Source: Methylobacterium brachiatum (lineage in GTDB: Bacteria; Pseudomonadota; Alphaproteobacteria; Rhizobiales; Beijerinckiaceae). Taken from it: a stretch of 63,317 nt of DNA. A model generated the notes under the pieces. The model ran no database searches. It was not told where the DNA came from and was given only the letters and a program-made list of their open reading frames with translations. The position numbers and the translations under genes are program-made. Positions 27,883 through 37,611 of the stretch are shown one piece after another (the first letter of the stretch is position 1; every line of letters begins with the position of its first letter). The stretch covers positions 1-63,317 of the forward strand of contig NZ_JAJALK010000025.1 of the NCBI RefSeq assembly GCF_020523825.1. The letters are read 5' to 3'.

Positions 27883-29417
27883 TGCGTGATCCTCGCGAGC
27901 GGGTTCTCGATGTAGGCGCAGGCGTCGGACAAACGGCGAAGCATGCCGAGCGTGCGAAGGCGCCGCTCCAAACGGCCGGAATTCGCCTGAAACGCCTTCT
28001 TGTCGAATTCCTCTTGGTCCAGAGCGCGCTCAGCCTCCTTCTCCCCGATGACGAGCCCGTAGCGGTCATAGAGGAGGGTCAGGAACGCGCTGTAGTCCAT
28101 GCGCGTCGCCACGTTTGCGAGGATCAGAGCCTTGAGCAGCGCGTCGGTGGGCGCGTACCGCAGCCGCGTCGTACCCCGGCGCGAGACCAGCCCGGCTCCG
28201 ATGCCATAGGAGCGATGCACGTTGGCGACGTGGTTGCGGTGGCGGTTGACCGCCGCACGACGAAACTCGGCGAGCAGCATTTCCGGGTCGTGCGCGCCGT
28301 CGTAGTCGTCGCCGGCCGGCCAGCGGACCCGATCGATCAGGATCCGGCGGCAATCGGTGAACGGCGTCTCGCCCGCCAATGCCTGCAGCCATTCCGGGCT
28401 CCGCGCGATCCCCGCGACATAGGCTTCGATCGCGCGCTCAGGAAGCGCGTTGTTGCGCTGGTAGCTCGTGACTGCCAACTCGCGCACGAGTGTTTTTTTG
28501 GGGACGACGACCTCGCAGACAAAGGATGGGGCGGGTCGCTGGCAGAGTTCGGCGGCGACGACGAGCTGGTAGCGGAGCAGGTGAAAGGCTCCGAGCGTCG
28601 CGAGATGCGGGTAAGCATCGAAGCGTGGCAGGCCGAGCTCGAACACAGCCAGCCAATCTCGGCCGAGGTCGTCGAAGCAGGAGTGCTGCGCGTACGGGAG
28701 ATAGCTGTTGCCGCGCGATTGTCGGTCCTCGTCGTAGATCGGCTCGATCAGCTTCAAGAGCCGGTCGCAGGGATCGCCATCGAACGCTTTGAGAAAGTGC
28801 GGTCGCAGCGCGGCTGCCACGGAGGAGCGGCAGAGCATCTGGTAGATCAGCTCGCCTGGAAGACCGAAGTTGATGTACTCGCGCGACGGATTGCCGTTAA
28901 CGAGGTTCAGGTCCTCATACAGGGCATGTCGACCGAACGGAAACACGAACCGCGAGCTCCAACGCTTGTTGGCGCCGCTCTCGATCGTCGACGACCGCAG
29001 CATCGTCACGAGGCTTGCAAAATCCCGAAACGACCCGAAGCGCTTGCGCAGGTATGAGAAATCCCGGACTGGGATTCCCTGCGCGCGCTCGTTCATGAGC
29101 CCGATCCATTCCTCCCACGATGCCACGTCACTGCCGCCGCGCGCGGCAATCCGGCTCACGGACTCGCCGTTGTAGAGGATGTTGCGGGCATACATCCGCC
29201 GTGCCGGCTTGTAGCTCAGCGGGTATGGCGTGCCGCCGTCATCGAGCAGCTTGCCGGCTCGCTCGCACGCCTCCGCGACACCGAGGAACTCCAGGAAGAT
29301 CAACCAGGGTGTCGTCGAGTCCCAGAGCCGGTGTCCCCAGATTTGCTCATCCACCCACATGTCGTTGCGTGGATGGTGCCCGACGGGAGGCGGCGGAAGC
29401 GTCTCAAGCATCGGCAA
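27879..29417 (-). CDS. Unrecognised 512-residue protein in the DndG position
   Basis: I do not recognise a domain. The protein is mixed alpha/beta by composition, has no signal peptide or membrane segment, and is rich in W, R and Y in its first 180 residues. It starts 14 bases inside the DndF-like gene and ends 4 bases inside the DndH-like gene, so all three are translationally coupled. DndG/DptG proteins are the poorly conserved middle partner in DndFGH and have similar size, so the place in the operon suggests that role. That is inference from position only. Confidence 0.62.
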   Translation of the reverse strand: MPMLETLPPPPVGHHPRNDMWVDEQIWGHRLWDSTTPWLIFLEFLGVAEACERAGKLLDDGGTPYPLSYKPARRMYARNILYNGESVSRIAARGGSDVASWEEWIGLMNERAQGIPVRDFSYLRKRFGSFRDFASLVTMLRSSTIESGANKRWSSRFVFPFGRHALYEDLNLVNGNPSREYINFGLPGELIYQMLCRSSVAAALRPHFLKAFDGDPCDRLLKLIEPIYDEDRQSRGNSYLPYAQHSCFDDLGRDWLAVFELGLPRFDAYPHLATLGAFHLLRYQLVVAAELCQRPAPSFVCEVVVPKKTLVRELAVTSYQRNNALPERAIEAYVAGIARSPEWLQALAGETPFTDCRRILIDRVRWPAGDDYDGAHDPEMLLAEFRRAAVNRHRNHVANVHRSYGIGAGLVSRRGTTRLRYAPTDALLKALILANVATRMDYSAFLTLLYDRYGLVIGEKEAERALDQEEFDKKAFQANSGRLERRLRTLGMLRRLSDACAYIENPLARITQ

Positions 29418-31251
29418 CCTCGATAACCTCGTCGGCCGGATCCCCGGCCGCGTTCAAGGTGAGCAGTTTGAACACGAGATCTCCGTACGCGTCCGGCGGA
29501 CGCACACGCTCCAATGCTGCGAGGATGGTGCTCTTGAAGGCCAGAATGTCCTCATGGCATTCGCGCGAGAAGCTTCCGGGCAGCGCCCCTGACGCGACCC
29601 GCATCAGGAACTCGTAGCGGATCAAGTTGAGCGTGAGGGGGCAGCGGACGTCGGCATCAAGGTGGACGACGAGCGTTGGCACAGTATCGACCTGAACAAG
29701 TTCGACGCGCTCATGACGTTTCGGCGCGACGGAGATGCGCTCTTCGAGGAGCTGGCTCAGACCGGACCCAGAGTAGGACAGGTTGGTTGCGAGCAGAAGT
29801 TCCCGATCGGTTGACACCAGCATGCCCGTGAAGACACGATTCAGACCGTTGACCAGGCGCCCCAGGATACGTCGGCCGACGCGGCCGTCCTGAGACAGAG
29901 GCCGGACGACCTCGTCGAGATACTCTCCAGCGCGCGAGAATACGCTGAGATCCCACAGGCGCAGCTCCTCGGCTTGGTCCTTGGGGATCCGGAAGAACAT
30001 CGCGCGTCGCTGCGCCACGAGTGAACTCAGGAACGGATGGCCGCCGTCGAGTTCGGTCTCTGGACTCTCGAGATAGCTTGTGCGGGCGGTGCGCAGTTCC
30101 GCGAGCCGACGCGGCGGCGTGCCCTGCTCAACCAGCGTGATGAAGTGCTGTCGTAACACTTCATCGTCCGAGCCGAAGATCAGAATGTTGTCTATGCGAT
30201 TGGTCGTCTCATGGCCTATGCCGAAACGTGAGAGGAACTCGATGATTTCCAAGCTCTCGCGCCGCGCCGGTGTCAGGTTCTCGCCGAAGACGTTGTCGTA
30301 GATGTCGGAGCGGTGCAGGGCGCCGGCGGCCTGAAGGCTGGCGATATCCGACGGTTGCATCAGGCGGTCCTTCACGGCCGGATGCCCGAGGATCACGTTG
30401 GCGAGGAACAGGAGAACGCGCCGGACCGGCGTGTGCAACCCGCTGTGGTCGAGCAGTACGAACAGCGCTCGTAGCCGCGCTTGGAAGAGCGGCTGTCGGA
30501 GCGTCTCGAAGTTCCTGCGGATCGGGCATTCCGGACCGAAGAAGCCCGCCTCAGTCGCCTCGTCGTAGGCAGCCTGCCAGCCTTCGTGCTCCAGCAAGGC
30601 CGAGAGGCTCAAGTCGAGGATGTCCACACACGGGATCTGGCTCAGATTGAAGAACGCCACGCCGTCCGATGCCGGGTCGCGATCCCGGACGAGAAGGTTT
30701 TCGAGCAGAGCTCTGACACGCGGAGCATGTTGAGCATCGCCGAGTCTCCGCCACGCCTCCATCAGCTGTCCGTCGTTGGCGGCAACGATGAAGATGCGAT
30801 CCGGATCGGGATCCAGCATCGCCGCGCTGACCGCGCAGAGCAGTTCGCGCCGGTCCGCGTAGGGGCCGACCGGTCCGAAGCCTGGAAGTTTTGTCAGATC
30901 GCGAATGACGCCGACCGTCCGCGCTCGGCCTGCGATCGTCGCGGCGGTCTCGTAATACAGCTGGTCGGTCGCCCAGACGGCGCCGTCCCCGCCGAGCGCC
31001 GACCACGCACGCCCGCACAAGCGGCTCTTTCCATCGCCCGCCGTTCCCGTGAGGACGACGCATCGAGCCCGGTTCGCATCGGCTTGAAGCAATGCGAGAA
31101 GCTTCGTCTGTACGGGGTGGTGAAACGAGATCGGTCGGACATCGAGCCGCTTGGCCGAACGATTGATGTGCTCGTCGTACATGTTCTCGTTGTGCGGCGT
31201 CGGACCGTACAGGCGCAGAAACCGCACCCAGCGCTCACCTAGTCCCTTCAT
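29404..31251 (-). CDS. DndF/DptF-like P-loop ATPase
   Basis: This 615-residue cytoplasmic ATPase has Walker A G-T-A-G-D-G-K-S at residues 69-76, and a Walker-B-like strand R-I-F-I-V-A-A-N-D-G-Q-L near 155. The start of the protein (N-E-N-M-Y-D-E-H-I-N-R-S) precedes the P-loop by about 45 residues. The G-x-A-G-D-G-K-S form of the loop is characteristic of DndF/DptF and related defence NTPases. It is the first of three overlapping genes (F-G-H order). A 334-base gap separates it from the receiver-domain gene upstream, so it may have its own promoter controlled by that pair. Assignment to the DndF family is from motif, order and size, not from a search. Confidence 0.7.
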   Translation of the reverse strand: MKGLGERWVRFLRLYGPTPHNENMYDEHINRSAKRLDVRPISFHHPVQTKLLALLQADANRARCVVLTGTAGDGKSRLCGRAWSALGGDGAVWATDQLYYETAATIAGRARTVGVIRDLTKLPGFGPVGPYADRRELLCAVSAAMLDPDPDRIFIVAANDGQLMEAWRRLGDAQHAPRVRALLENLLVRDRDPASDGVAFFNLSQIPCVDILDLSLSALLEHEGWQAAYDEATEAGFFGPECPIRRNFETLRQPLFQARLRALFVLLDHSGLHTPVRRVLLFLANVILGHPAVKDRLMQPSDIASLQAAGALHRSDIYDNVFGENLTPARRESLEIIEFLSRFGIGHETTNRIDNILIFGSDDEVLRQHFITLVEQGTPPRRLAELRTARTSYLESPETELDGGHPFLSSLVAQRRAMFFRIPKDQAEELRLWDLSVFSRAGEYLDEVVRPLSQDGRVGRRILGRLVNGLNRVFTGMLVSTDRELLLATNLSYSGSGLSQLLEERISVAPKRHERVELVQVDTVPTLVVHLDADVRCPLTLNLIRYEFLMRVASGALPGSFSRECHEDILAFKSTILAALERVRPPDAYGDLVFKLLTLNAAGDPADEVIEVADA

Positions 31252-31585
31252 CGCGACCTCGCCTCTGAGCTGTTGGGACGGCTGGAAATGGCTGTGACGC
31301 CAAGGCGGGCGGTCCCCGTTTGACCGGTGGGATAGCCCGAATGCACGCGCGTGTCCGGTCCGGCGGCCGGCAACGCCCCTCCGATCGGGACGTCAACAGC
31401 GCGCACGCGCCCTCCACGGCCGAACTGTTCATGGCCCGGTTTACCGGCCGGTGCAGCGTCGACAGAGTGATGGGTCAATCGAGCATCCTGCGAACCGCGG
31501 CTCGCGCCCCTCGCGTGATGTCACAGCGCCGCTTCGAGGACCCGGGTTTAGCGCCCGGCCACGAAGCAGCGTCCGGTGATGACGA
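31252..31585. other. Gap between the signalling pair and the DndFGH-like genes
   Basis: These 334 bases lie between the receiver-domain gene and the DndF-like ATPase gene, which point the same way. Short frames here show no family resemblance. It is the only substantial break in the five-gene block and therefore the best candidate for an internal promoter or operator; no clear -35/-10 pair can be defined by eye. Confidence 0.4.
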
Positions 31586-33484
31586 TCAGCGCTCCGGAAA
31601 GAGGTTGACGACCATCTGAACCTTTTTGACGAACTCTTCCCGTCCGGAGATCGGCCCCTCACCGTCCTGAAGCATGACAGGGCCATACTGCCGGCGATTT
31701 TTGTCCAGATCCGCGCGACGCAGGCGGCGAATTTTTCCCAAGTCGTCGAACTCTCCGCGCAGTTGCGCGAGCACGCCGCTCTCGTACTGGGCGGGGTCGG
31801 CAGCCGCGAGGGCGGTGCGGATCTGAACGAAGATCGGGTCCATGATTACGGCGGTTCGGTCTTCATCTCCGACAACACAGGCCAGATTCGCCTCGCGTCG
31901 GATCGGATCGAAGAGCCGGGTGAACACGCCGTCGCGTTTCTTCACGACGACCTCGAGCGCCGTATAGCGGTACGACGGCAGCTTGTCGGGCATTCCGACG
32001 CGGGTGAGATTGGCCGCAAATTTCTGTTGCATCGCCAACGCATGCACGGGGCGGAGCCGAGCAACGCGCTGAAATTTGGCGTCCCTCATCTCCCGGTGGA
32101 AGCTCTCGACGGGAATCGCGCGCAAGCGCTGCGCGTCCCACTCGATGATCAGATCCTCGGTCTGCCCCTCGTCATTCTCATATTGGAAGATGTCGATACG
32201 CAGGACACGCTCGTAATTCGAGCTGCTTCCGGACCGCATCTGAGCCGAACGCTTATGAACATCCCCGTCGATCAGCAACACGGTGCCCACCTTGCCGTGC
32301 TCGAGGTCGCAGGCTTGTGAGATGACCATGGAGGCGTTCATCACCCGCTGGCGATCTCTGCCGCGACCTTGGACGTGCTCGCTGATGAAAAGCTCGCCGA
32401 GATCGATCCCAAGCCCTGGCCCAGCGTACTGAGCCGGGAACGGCTCCATCGTCCGGAAGGCCGTTGCGTGGGCGAGCTTTGCCACGGCCGGGCTCGGGAT
32501 CAAGGCCTGCGACGGCTGTGCGTCGAAGTGCAACCGGCCGAGCTTTGCCGTCGCGGTGTTCAGGCCCTTGTGGTCCTCCATCTGCTTGCGAAGATAGCCC
32601 TCAAACAGGCTTGAGACGTGCTCACCGAAGCGTCCGTTCCTGCCCTCGCCGGCACTTTTCCAGATGAAATAGAAATCCGGATTGTCGAGCGACTTGATCT
32701 CGCGCGTGAATTCCTCGATCGCGTCGACCAGCGCCGTGCGCCAGGTCCGGACGAACTCACCGACGATCTGGCTTTGGCCGAGGCTCTGCACGCGATCGGC
32801 CAGGCTCGAGACAAATTCGAACACCGCGTCGTGGAACTGATTTTTCGTCACGAACTTGAACTGAGAGCCGAGCAGCTCCGCCTTTTCGCGGAAGCTTTCG
32901 GCAAGATTCTGATCTCTGAGCTCGGATGACATCAGCACGACGATCGGCATTTCGTCGTCGCGGTAATGACTGAGCACGTCCTTGATCTTTCCGATCGACC
33001 GATCGATCGAGGGAGCAGAATTATCTCCTAAATAATAATCGAGAAAAATAAGCGGGAATTTCTCGAGCTTCGAGTTGTCGTCCCTGCCGATTTCCTTGGT
33101 CTCGACCCCGAGCTGCGAAAGCAAGGCGCGGAGGGCGTCGAGAGGCGCGCGTTTGATGGCGTATTCAAGCTGGACGGTTCCGAGGATCGTCTTGGCGATC
33201 TTCGCGATAGGAGACGCCTCTCCGGAACTGAAACTCTGCCGGAGGCGCTCCTGCAATGCACTATCTGTGCGGATCTGATCGGAGAATGCCGCCCGGTCGA
33301 CCGGCCAAGTGCCGCCCGCCTCCGTGAACGCGGCCTCGAGCTGATCATCCGCCTCGATGAGCAGGAAGGCTCCTTCGAGATCGCCCTCATCGTAATCTGG
33401 CTGTGGATCGAAGGCGTCGTCGATCAACAATGCCTTCGTAACCTTCCGGTTCTGGAAGATCGCTTTGGCGTCTGCGAGATCCAT
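31586..33484 (-). CDS. Large receiver-domain protein of the defence island
   Basis: This is a 632-residue protein. The first 245 residues read as a phosphoacceptor receiver domain with a long insert: the acidic pair in A-L-L-I-D-D-A-F-D, the acceptor aspartate in L-I-F-L-D-Y-Y-L-G-D, a serine in V-V-L-M-S-S and the lysine in F-V-T-K-N. The remaining 390 residues carry no known output domain; a V-I-S-Q-A-C-D-L-E motif near residue 390 is notable. The ATG lies one base after the stop of the kinase-like gene, so the two form a pair. It probably receives phosphate from that partner and controls or joins the downstream ATPases. Confidence 0.68.
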   Translation of the reverse strand: MDLADAKAIFQNRKVTKALLIDDAFDPQPDYDEGDLEGAFLLIEADDQLEAAFTEAGGTWPVDRAAFSDQIRTDSALQERLRQSFSSGEASPIAKIAKTILGTVQLEYAIKRAPLDALRALLSQLGVETKEIGRDDNSKLEKFPLIFLDYYLGDNSAPSIDRSIGKIKDVLSHYRDDEMPIVVLMSSELRDQNLAESFREKAELLGSQFKFVTKNQFHDAVFEFVSSLADRVQSLGQSQIVGEFVRTWRTALVDAIEEFTREIKSLDNPDFYFIWKSAGEGRNGRFGEHVSSLFEGYLRKQMEDHKGLNTATAKLGRLHFDAQPSQALIPSPAVAKLAHATAFRTMEPFPAQYAGPGLGIDLGELFISEHVQGRGRDRQRVMNASMVISQACDLEHGKVGTVLLIDGDVHKRSAQMRSGSSSNYERVLRIDIFQYENDEGQTEDLIIEWDAQRLRAIPVESFHREMRDAKFQRVARLRPVHALAMQQKFAANLTRVGMPDKLPSYRYTALEVVVKKRDGVFTRLFDPIRREANLACVVGDEDRTAVIMDPIFVQIRTALAAADPAQYESGVLAQLRGEFDDLGKIRRLRRADLDKNRRQYGPVMLQDGEGPISGREEFVKKVQMVVNLFPER

Positions 33485-33485
33485 C

Positions 33486-35846
33486 TTACTGTCCGCTGAT
33501 GCTCAAGACGAAAGTATGCAAGCGACCGCGTGCATCGGGATTGTCGAGGAGGTAGAGATCCCCGGCGTGGCGCTTGGCGATTTCCCGGGAGATGTAGAGC
33601 CCAAGCCCCTTACCCTCATTGGGCGGCTTGAACGTCACGAATGGCCTGAAGACCTCTTCTGCGCGTTCTCGAGGGATCCCGGGCCCATTGTCGGTCAGGC
33701 GAAGCTCCGATGCCGCGGCATCGATCTGCAAGCTGATCTTTGGCACGAAGGTCGGATCGAGCCTCTTCTGCTGCCGGAGCCAGAAGATCGAGTTGTCGAT
33801 CAAATTCTCCAATACCTGTACGATCATACCCCGCACGGCTCGGACCTCGTAGGCTTGGGAGCCGGCATCGCCGAGGTCGAGCTCCGGCTCGATCCCGAGG
33901 CGGGCGAAGCGATCGCTATGGGAAGCGAAGATATCTCTCGCGAGCCCGCGAACATCGAACTTCTCGGCCCGATTGCGACTGTTTGGGCCGAGGGGATCCA
34001 GCGCTTCGAGGCGCTTGCGCATGATGCGCATTTGGCTCTCGACCGCGTCGAAAGCCGCGGCCACGGATTTGGGGATGTGCGCCCGGTCCACGCCAGCGAT
34101 CGTATCGAGTGTCTGCCGCGTCACGCGACCCAGTTCGTGCGCGATGATCTCAACCTGCAGACCGACCCCCGCCAAATCGACGAGATCCCTGTGCTGCCGC
34201 TCCGCTGAGACCAGCGCGTCCCGTGAGTTCTTGAGGCGGGTCTCCATATCCTGGAACGCCCCTTGAAGGTAATCTACATCCCCGCGCTTCTCAGCCGGAA
34301 CCACCGCTCTCAGAGTCGACAAATCATCGCTGACTTTCTTCGCCGTGGAATGCAAGAAATTCGATACTTCTTGAACATCAACGTGCGCTTTTTTCCTGGC
34401 TTCCGCCTCCACGGAATTCAGGAAATCCTTGAAATTCTCGGTCAAGGCTTTCCTGAGCAGGAGAACAAGCAGCGTTTTCTCTTCATTCGTTCGCAAACCC
34501 TCGCGATTGGTCTGATCGATGAGATGAGGATTTTCGGTTGCGGAGATGTAGACCGCCCCGATGAGCTGCTTGCGATTGACTTTGTATCCGCTCGAGCTTA
34601 GCGCCCTGGAATCGATTCCTAACCAATCATCATCCGGGTTACCGTAAGGATTCACGCGGAACCCGTCGCGGTACATCATTAGGCCGTTCGCCCACTGATT
34701 GACGGTGTCCCTGATTTTGTTTCGATCGCCGACGCCGTCGATGCCCTTGATTTTTTGGCGATTGAACCAGTGAAAATCGGCTTTGAACGGACCGAGACTC
34801 TCCATGGCTGCGACCGAGACATCATCCTTTGACGTCACACCGAGGATGTCTTCTCGACTCCAGAATTCAGTCTTTCTTCTGTCGTAACTTAGATATTCGA
34901 TGTCGAACGTCAGGCCAGGGCCTTCGACGGGGTCGATGTCGTACCGGATCGACCCGCGCGCGAATGCGGCGGCGAAAACCTCGCGTGCGAAGGTCGGAAT
35001 CGGTATCCGGCGGCCATTGACCTCGATGACCAGCGGGTATCTCACGTAACCGTGGAACGGATCGAACAGGCGGTCGAAGTAATTGTCGGTCAGCCGCTTG
35101 ACGCGATCCCAGTCCCAGTCCGCTTTGAGCGCGTTGATGCACAGTGTCGTACCCGAGACCGTTGCGTCGGTCTTCAAATCGCCCTGTCTTGGCTGAACCG
35201 TGACTTTGTCGAGCGACACCGCCGACTCGTGTGTGAAGGCACGCCAATCGATCTGCAACACGTTCCAGTGCCGCTCGCCGCGCGTGCTCGTCTCCACCGT
35301 CAGGTGATCGCCGAGACGCATCGTTGAGAGACGCCCGAGACCTTTCCCGCCGACGAAGGCACGGCCGTCGTCGGACGGGTCTAGGCGTGAGCGCGTACCG
35401 ATGGTCAGAAAGACCTCGTCGAGCAGTTTCAGCGTCATGCCGCGACCGGTGTCGATGACCGCGATGGTATTGAGGTCGTCGAACGCCGCTTTGAGCGCCT
35501 CGGCGAGCGAGAGAAGCCCGGATTGTTGGCTGACCCGCGCAATGAATTCCTGCCGGACGTGCTCAGGTGCGCTCTCGTCGATCTTCGAGAGGACGTCCTG
35601 CAAGATGCGATCCGCGAGGACGGCGGCGTCGGCACCCTGCCTTGCCACCGTCTTTTGTGCTTGCTCGATCCGCCTCAGCGTGTCGCGCAGATGGCTGTAT
35701 TTGAACACCGTCGTGATCGCGATCGTCGCGCGCTTTGAGCGGGCGTCGTACGCGTTCTTGATGAGTTCATAGAGCGCTGTCGCGTCCGAGCTGATCAGCT
35801 CGGCGCCGAGTTCGAGTATCGTCCGCGCGGCGACCCTAAATGCCAC
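33486..35846 (-). CDS. Dual GHKL protein: Hsp90/MORC-like ATPase fused to a histidine kinase module
   Basis: This protein of about 786 residues starts at GTG 35846, where family-like sequence begins (V-A-F-R-V-A-A-R-T-I-L-E-L-G); a longer frame to 36062 adds 72 low-quality residues. Residues 27-35 (E-L-I-K-N-A-Y-D-A) with D-T-G-R-G-M and G-G-K-G-L-G-R form an Hsp90/MORC/MutL-type ATP site. Near residue 585, I-I-A-H-E-L-G-R supplies a histidine in a helical dimerisation region. After it come a second ATP site (L-E-N-L-I-D-N-S), T-D-N-G-P-G-I-P and G-K-G-L-G-L-Y-I-S, the classic histidine-kinase catalytic domain. No membrane segment is seen, so the signal should be cytoplasmic. It is first in the five-gene block. 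Confidence 0.75.
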   Translation of the reverse strand: MAFRVAARTILELGAELISSDATALYELIKNAYDARSKRATIAITTVFKYSHLRDTLRRIEQAQKTVARQGADAAVLADRILQDVLSKIDESAPEHVRQEFIARVSQQSGLLSLAEALKAAFDDLNTIAVIDTGRGMTLKLLDEVFLTIGTRSRLDPSDDGRAFVGGKGLGRLSTMRLGDHLTVETSTRGERHWNVLQIDWRAFTHESAVSLDKVTVQPRQGDLKTDATVSGTTLCINALKADWDWDRVKRLTDNYFDRLFDPFHGYVRYPLVIEVNGRRIPIPTFAREVFAAAFARGSIRYDIDPVEGPGLTFDIEYLSYDRRKTEFWSREDILGVTSKDDVSVAAMESLGPFKADFHWFNRQKIKGIDGVGDRNKIRDTVNQWANGLMMYRDGFRVNPYGNPDDDWLGIDSRALSSSGYKVNRKQLIGAVYISATENPHLIDQTNREGLRTNEEKTLLVLLLRKALTENFKDFLNSVEAEARKKAHVDVQEVSNFLHSTAKKVSDDLSTLRAVVPAEKRGDVDYLQGAFQDMETRLKNSRDALVSAERQHRDLVDLAGVGLQVEIIAHELGRVTRQTLDTIAGVDRAHIPKSVAAAFDAVESQMRIMRKRLEALDPLGPNSRNRAEKFDVRGLARDIFASHSDRFARLGIEPELDLGDAGSQAYEVRAVRGMIVQVLENLIDNSIFWLRQQKRLDPTFVPKISLQIDAAASELRLTDNGPGIPRERAEEVFRPFVTFKPPNEGKGLGLYISREIAKRHAGDLYLLDNPDARGRLHTFVLSISGQ

Positions 35847-37611
35847 AACCGACCGCCCTCGTTGCGAAGTGCTCGAAGGGCTGGGCTGGATGGCGCCGGG
35901 TCGGCGGTCTCGATATGCGCAGTGGCGCGGCGCACGATCGGCCGTCCAGCCGCGCGGCGTAGGCAGGGAGTTTAGGGACGGTCCGCGCCATGAGCGTTGT
36001 CCGTTGGGGTTGAGAGCGTCCTTCGCCGGCACGGCAGACGGCGTCGGCTGGAGGGCGTACACAATCAGAGGTTACAAGGGAGTAAGCGAGGTGGCGCGGG
36101 AGCCTGCAACCTTTGATATGCGTGGCTCAAAAGCGGTTTGGGGGGTTGCCCGTCGACGGGCGCATGTAACGCGGAGCTGATGCGGCCGGCGCGCTGCCGA
36201 TCCCATCACCGTTCGTGTTCGCAAGCCGAATGGCTGCGTATTATGGAGGAGCCTGAGGAGCACGATGGCCTGACCATGAGGCCGCTCCGTCCTGCATAAG
36301 GTGATGCAACGCCGGCAGTGCTGTTCCTGACGCGCCGGCTCCAGGCCGCGGGATCGCGAGCGAGCCGCACTGGGCGTACCGGCTACAACGAGAATCGAGA
36401 TGTCTCACGTGCGGCGTTCCGCTCTAGGATCCGCCTGTCGCTTGATGGACAGGTCGCGAACGTCGGCACCTACGCCACCGACGTATGGCTCAGGTTCTAC
36501 ACGGACCCCGTGATCTCGGCTTTCAATTTTTGGCGGTTCTTTCCGGATTGGGATCTATTCAAGGCTCGCTGATCAGGTTGAGGCGGCGCATGTAGCAGAA
36601 TTGTGACGCCTGTACCGGCGCCGGTCCGCAATCGTCCTAGGCAGACCGGTGGTCCGAAGCGCCACCCCTGCGAGGTGGCGTCGAAAGAGTCTACTTCTGG
36701 AAAATGGTGCCGAGAATCTGAAAGACACCTCCGCTCGACCCGTGCCATAGCCTAGCGCGGTGAGAGACTAGGTCGCAAGCGCGCGCTGAGCGATCCCTCG
36801 GGGTTTTTGATCTTGCGCACGACGCGAATGATCAAAGGCGCCGCGCCGGTGAGCCGGCATTGTGCAGCTTCACAGATCCGTCGTGTAGAAGAATGGTTGA
36901 GCACCTCGTTCAACCCGTCGTTGAGCGCCGTTCTGCGACCTCGGGTGAAGATCTATCTCGGAAGCCTGCGCTCTCACCACTGTAAGTGACGGCTTCCGCG
37001 GCCATCAATGTCTTGTTTGAAACCACTTATGCCGCGATGAAGGCTGACGATCCTCGATAAAGACGCCGAGCACCGGCAGAAACATAATGATTTTGTAATC
37101 TTCTCGTGTAAGCGTGAAGCCGTCAGAGGACTGAGGAGCCCTACGTTCGAGAAGGGCTACGCGATGCGTTATGATACGCACACGGGAGAAAGCCGCAGTG
37201 GCTTGCCTTGGCAAGGACGTAGTCTGTCGTAGCGCGATCCCCCACGAACGGGATGCCGGTGGATCCGGCGCGCGTTTCACTTACCTCCACCACTTCGCGG
37301 CTGAACTCGTCCATGCGCTGGTCCTGGGCATGCGGCTGATTGGTGGCGGTCGCTTCGGCTCCGCGGTGATCGCCCACGGCCCTGAAGTCATATTGCGACG
37401 CCGCCGGTCGGCCGCGGGTCACAAACTTCCGGATTGCAGCGGCGGTGCACTCCTCACTCAAGACGCCGGGTCGGAGTTAGGGTCTGTCAACGCGCACCCG
37501 GCATCGAGGACGCCATATGGCCGGTTCAGGGCCGAGCTGTGTGAGCGCGAAGCTTCAGGAAGAACTCTCGCGCCTCTCGGAGAAGGCAGTGACATAGCCG
37601 GTCCCGCGCCG
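35847..37611. other. Long gene-poor stretch upstream of the defence block
   Basis: About 1.76 kb holds no gene I can support. It presumably carries the promoter of the five-gene minus-strand block near 35850-36100. An 84-codon plus frame at 36318-36572 and a 106-codon minus frame at 37141-37461 have plausible composition but no recognisable relatives and no ribosome sites. A 7-base-pair stem (CGCCACC/GGTGGCG) lies at 36660-36680. The region looks like decayed sequence flanking an island. Confidence 0.4.

Noticed and set aside
22663..31251. Calling the trio a complete phosphorothioation restriction system
   Set aside because: No DndA-E or Ssp modification gene is present, so only the restriction-like half can be claimed, and by motif and order only.
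35847..36062. Longer start for the dual-ATPase kinase gene
   Set aside because: The extra 72 residues are proline/arginine-rich without family resemblance, and a GTG at 35846 begins exactly where conserved sequence starts.
36318..36572. 84-codon open frame in the gene-poor stretch
   Set aside because: The second half looks protein-like, but there is no ribosome site, no relatives known to me and no operon context.
37141..37461. Minus-strand frame of 106 codons
   Set aside because: Composition is plausible but no family, start signal or context supports it.
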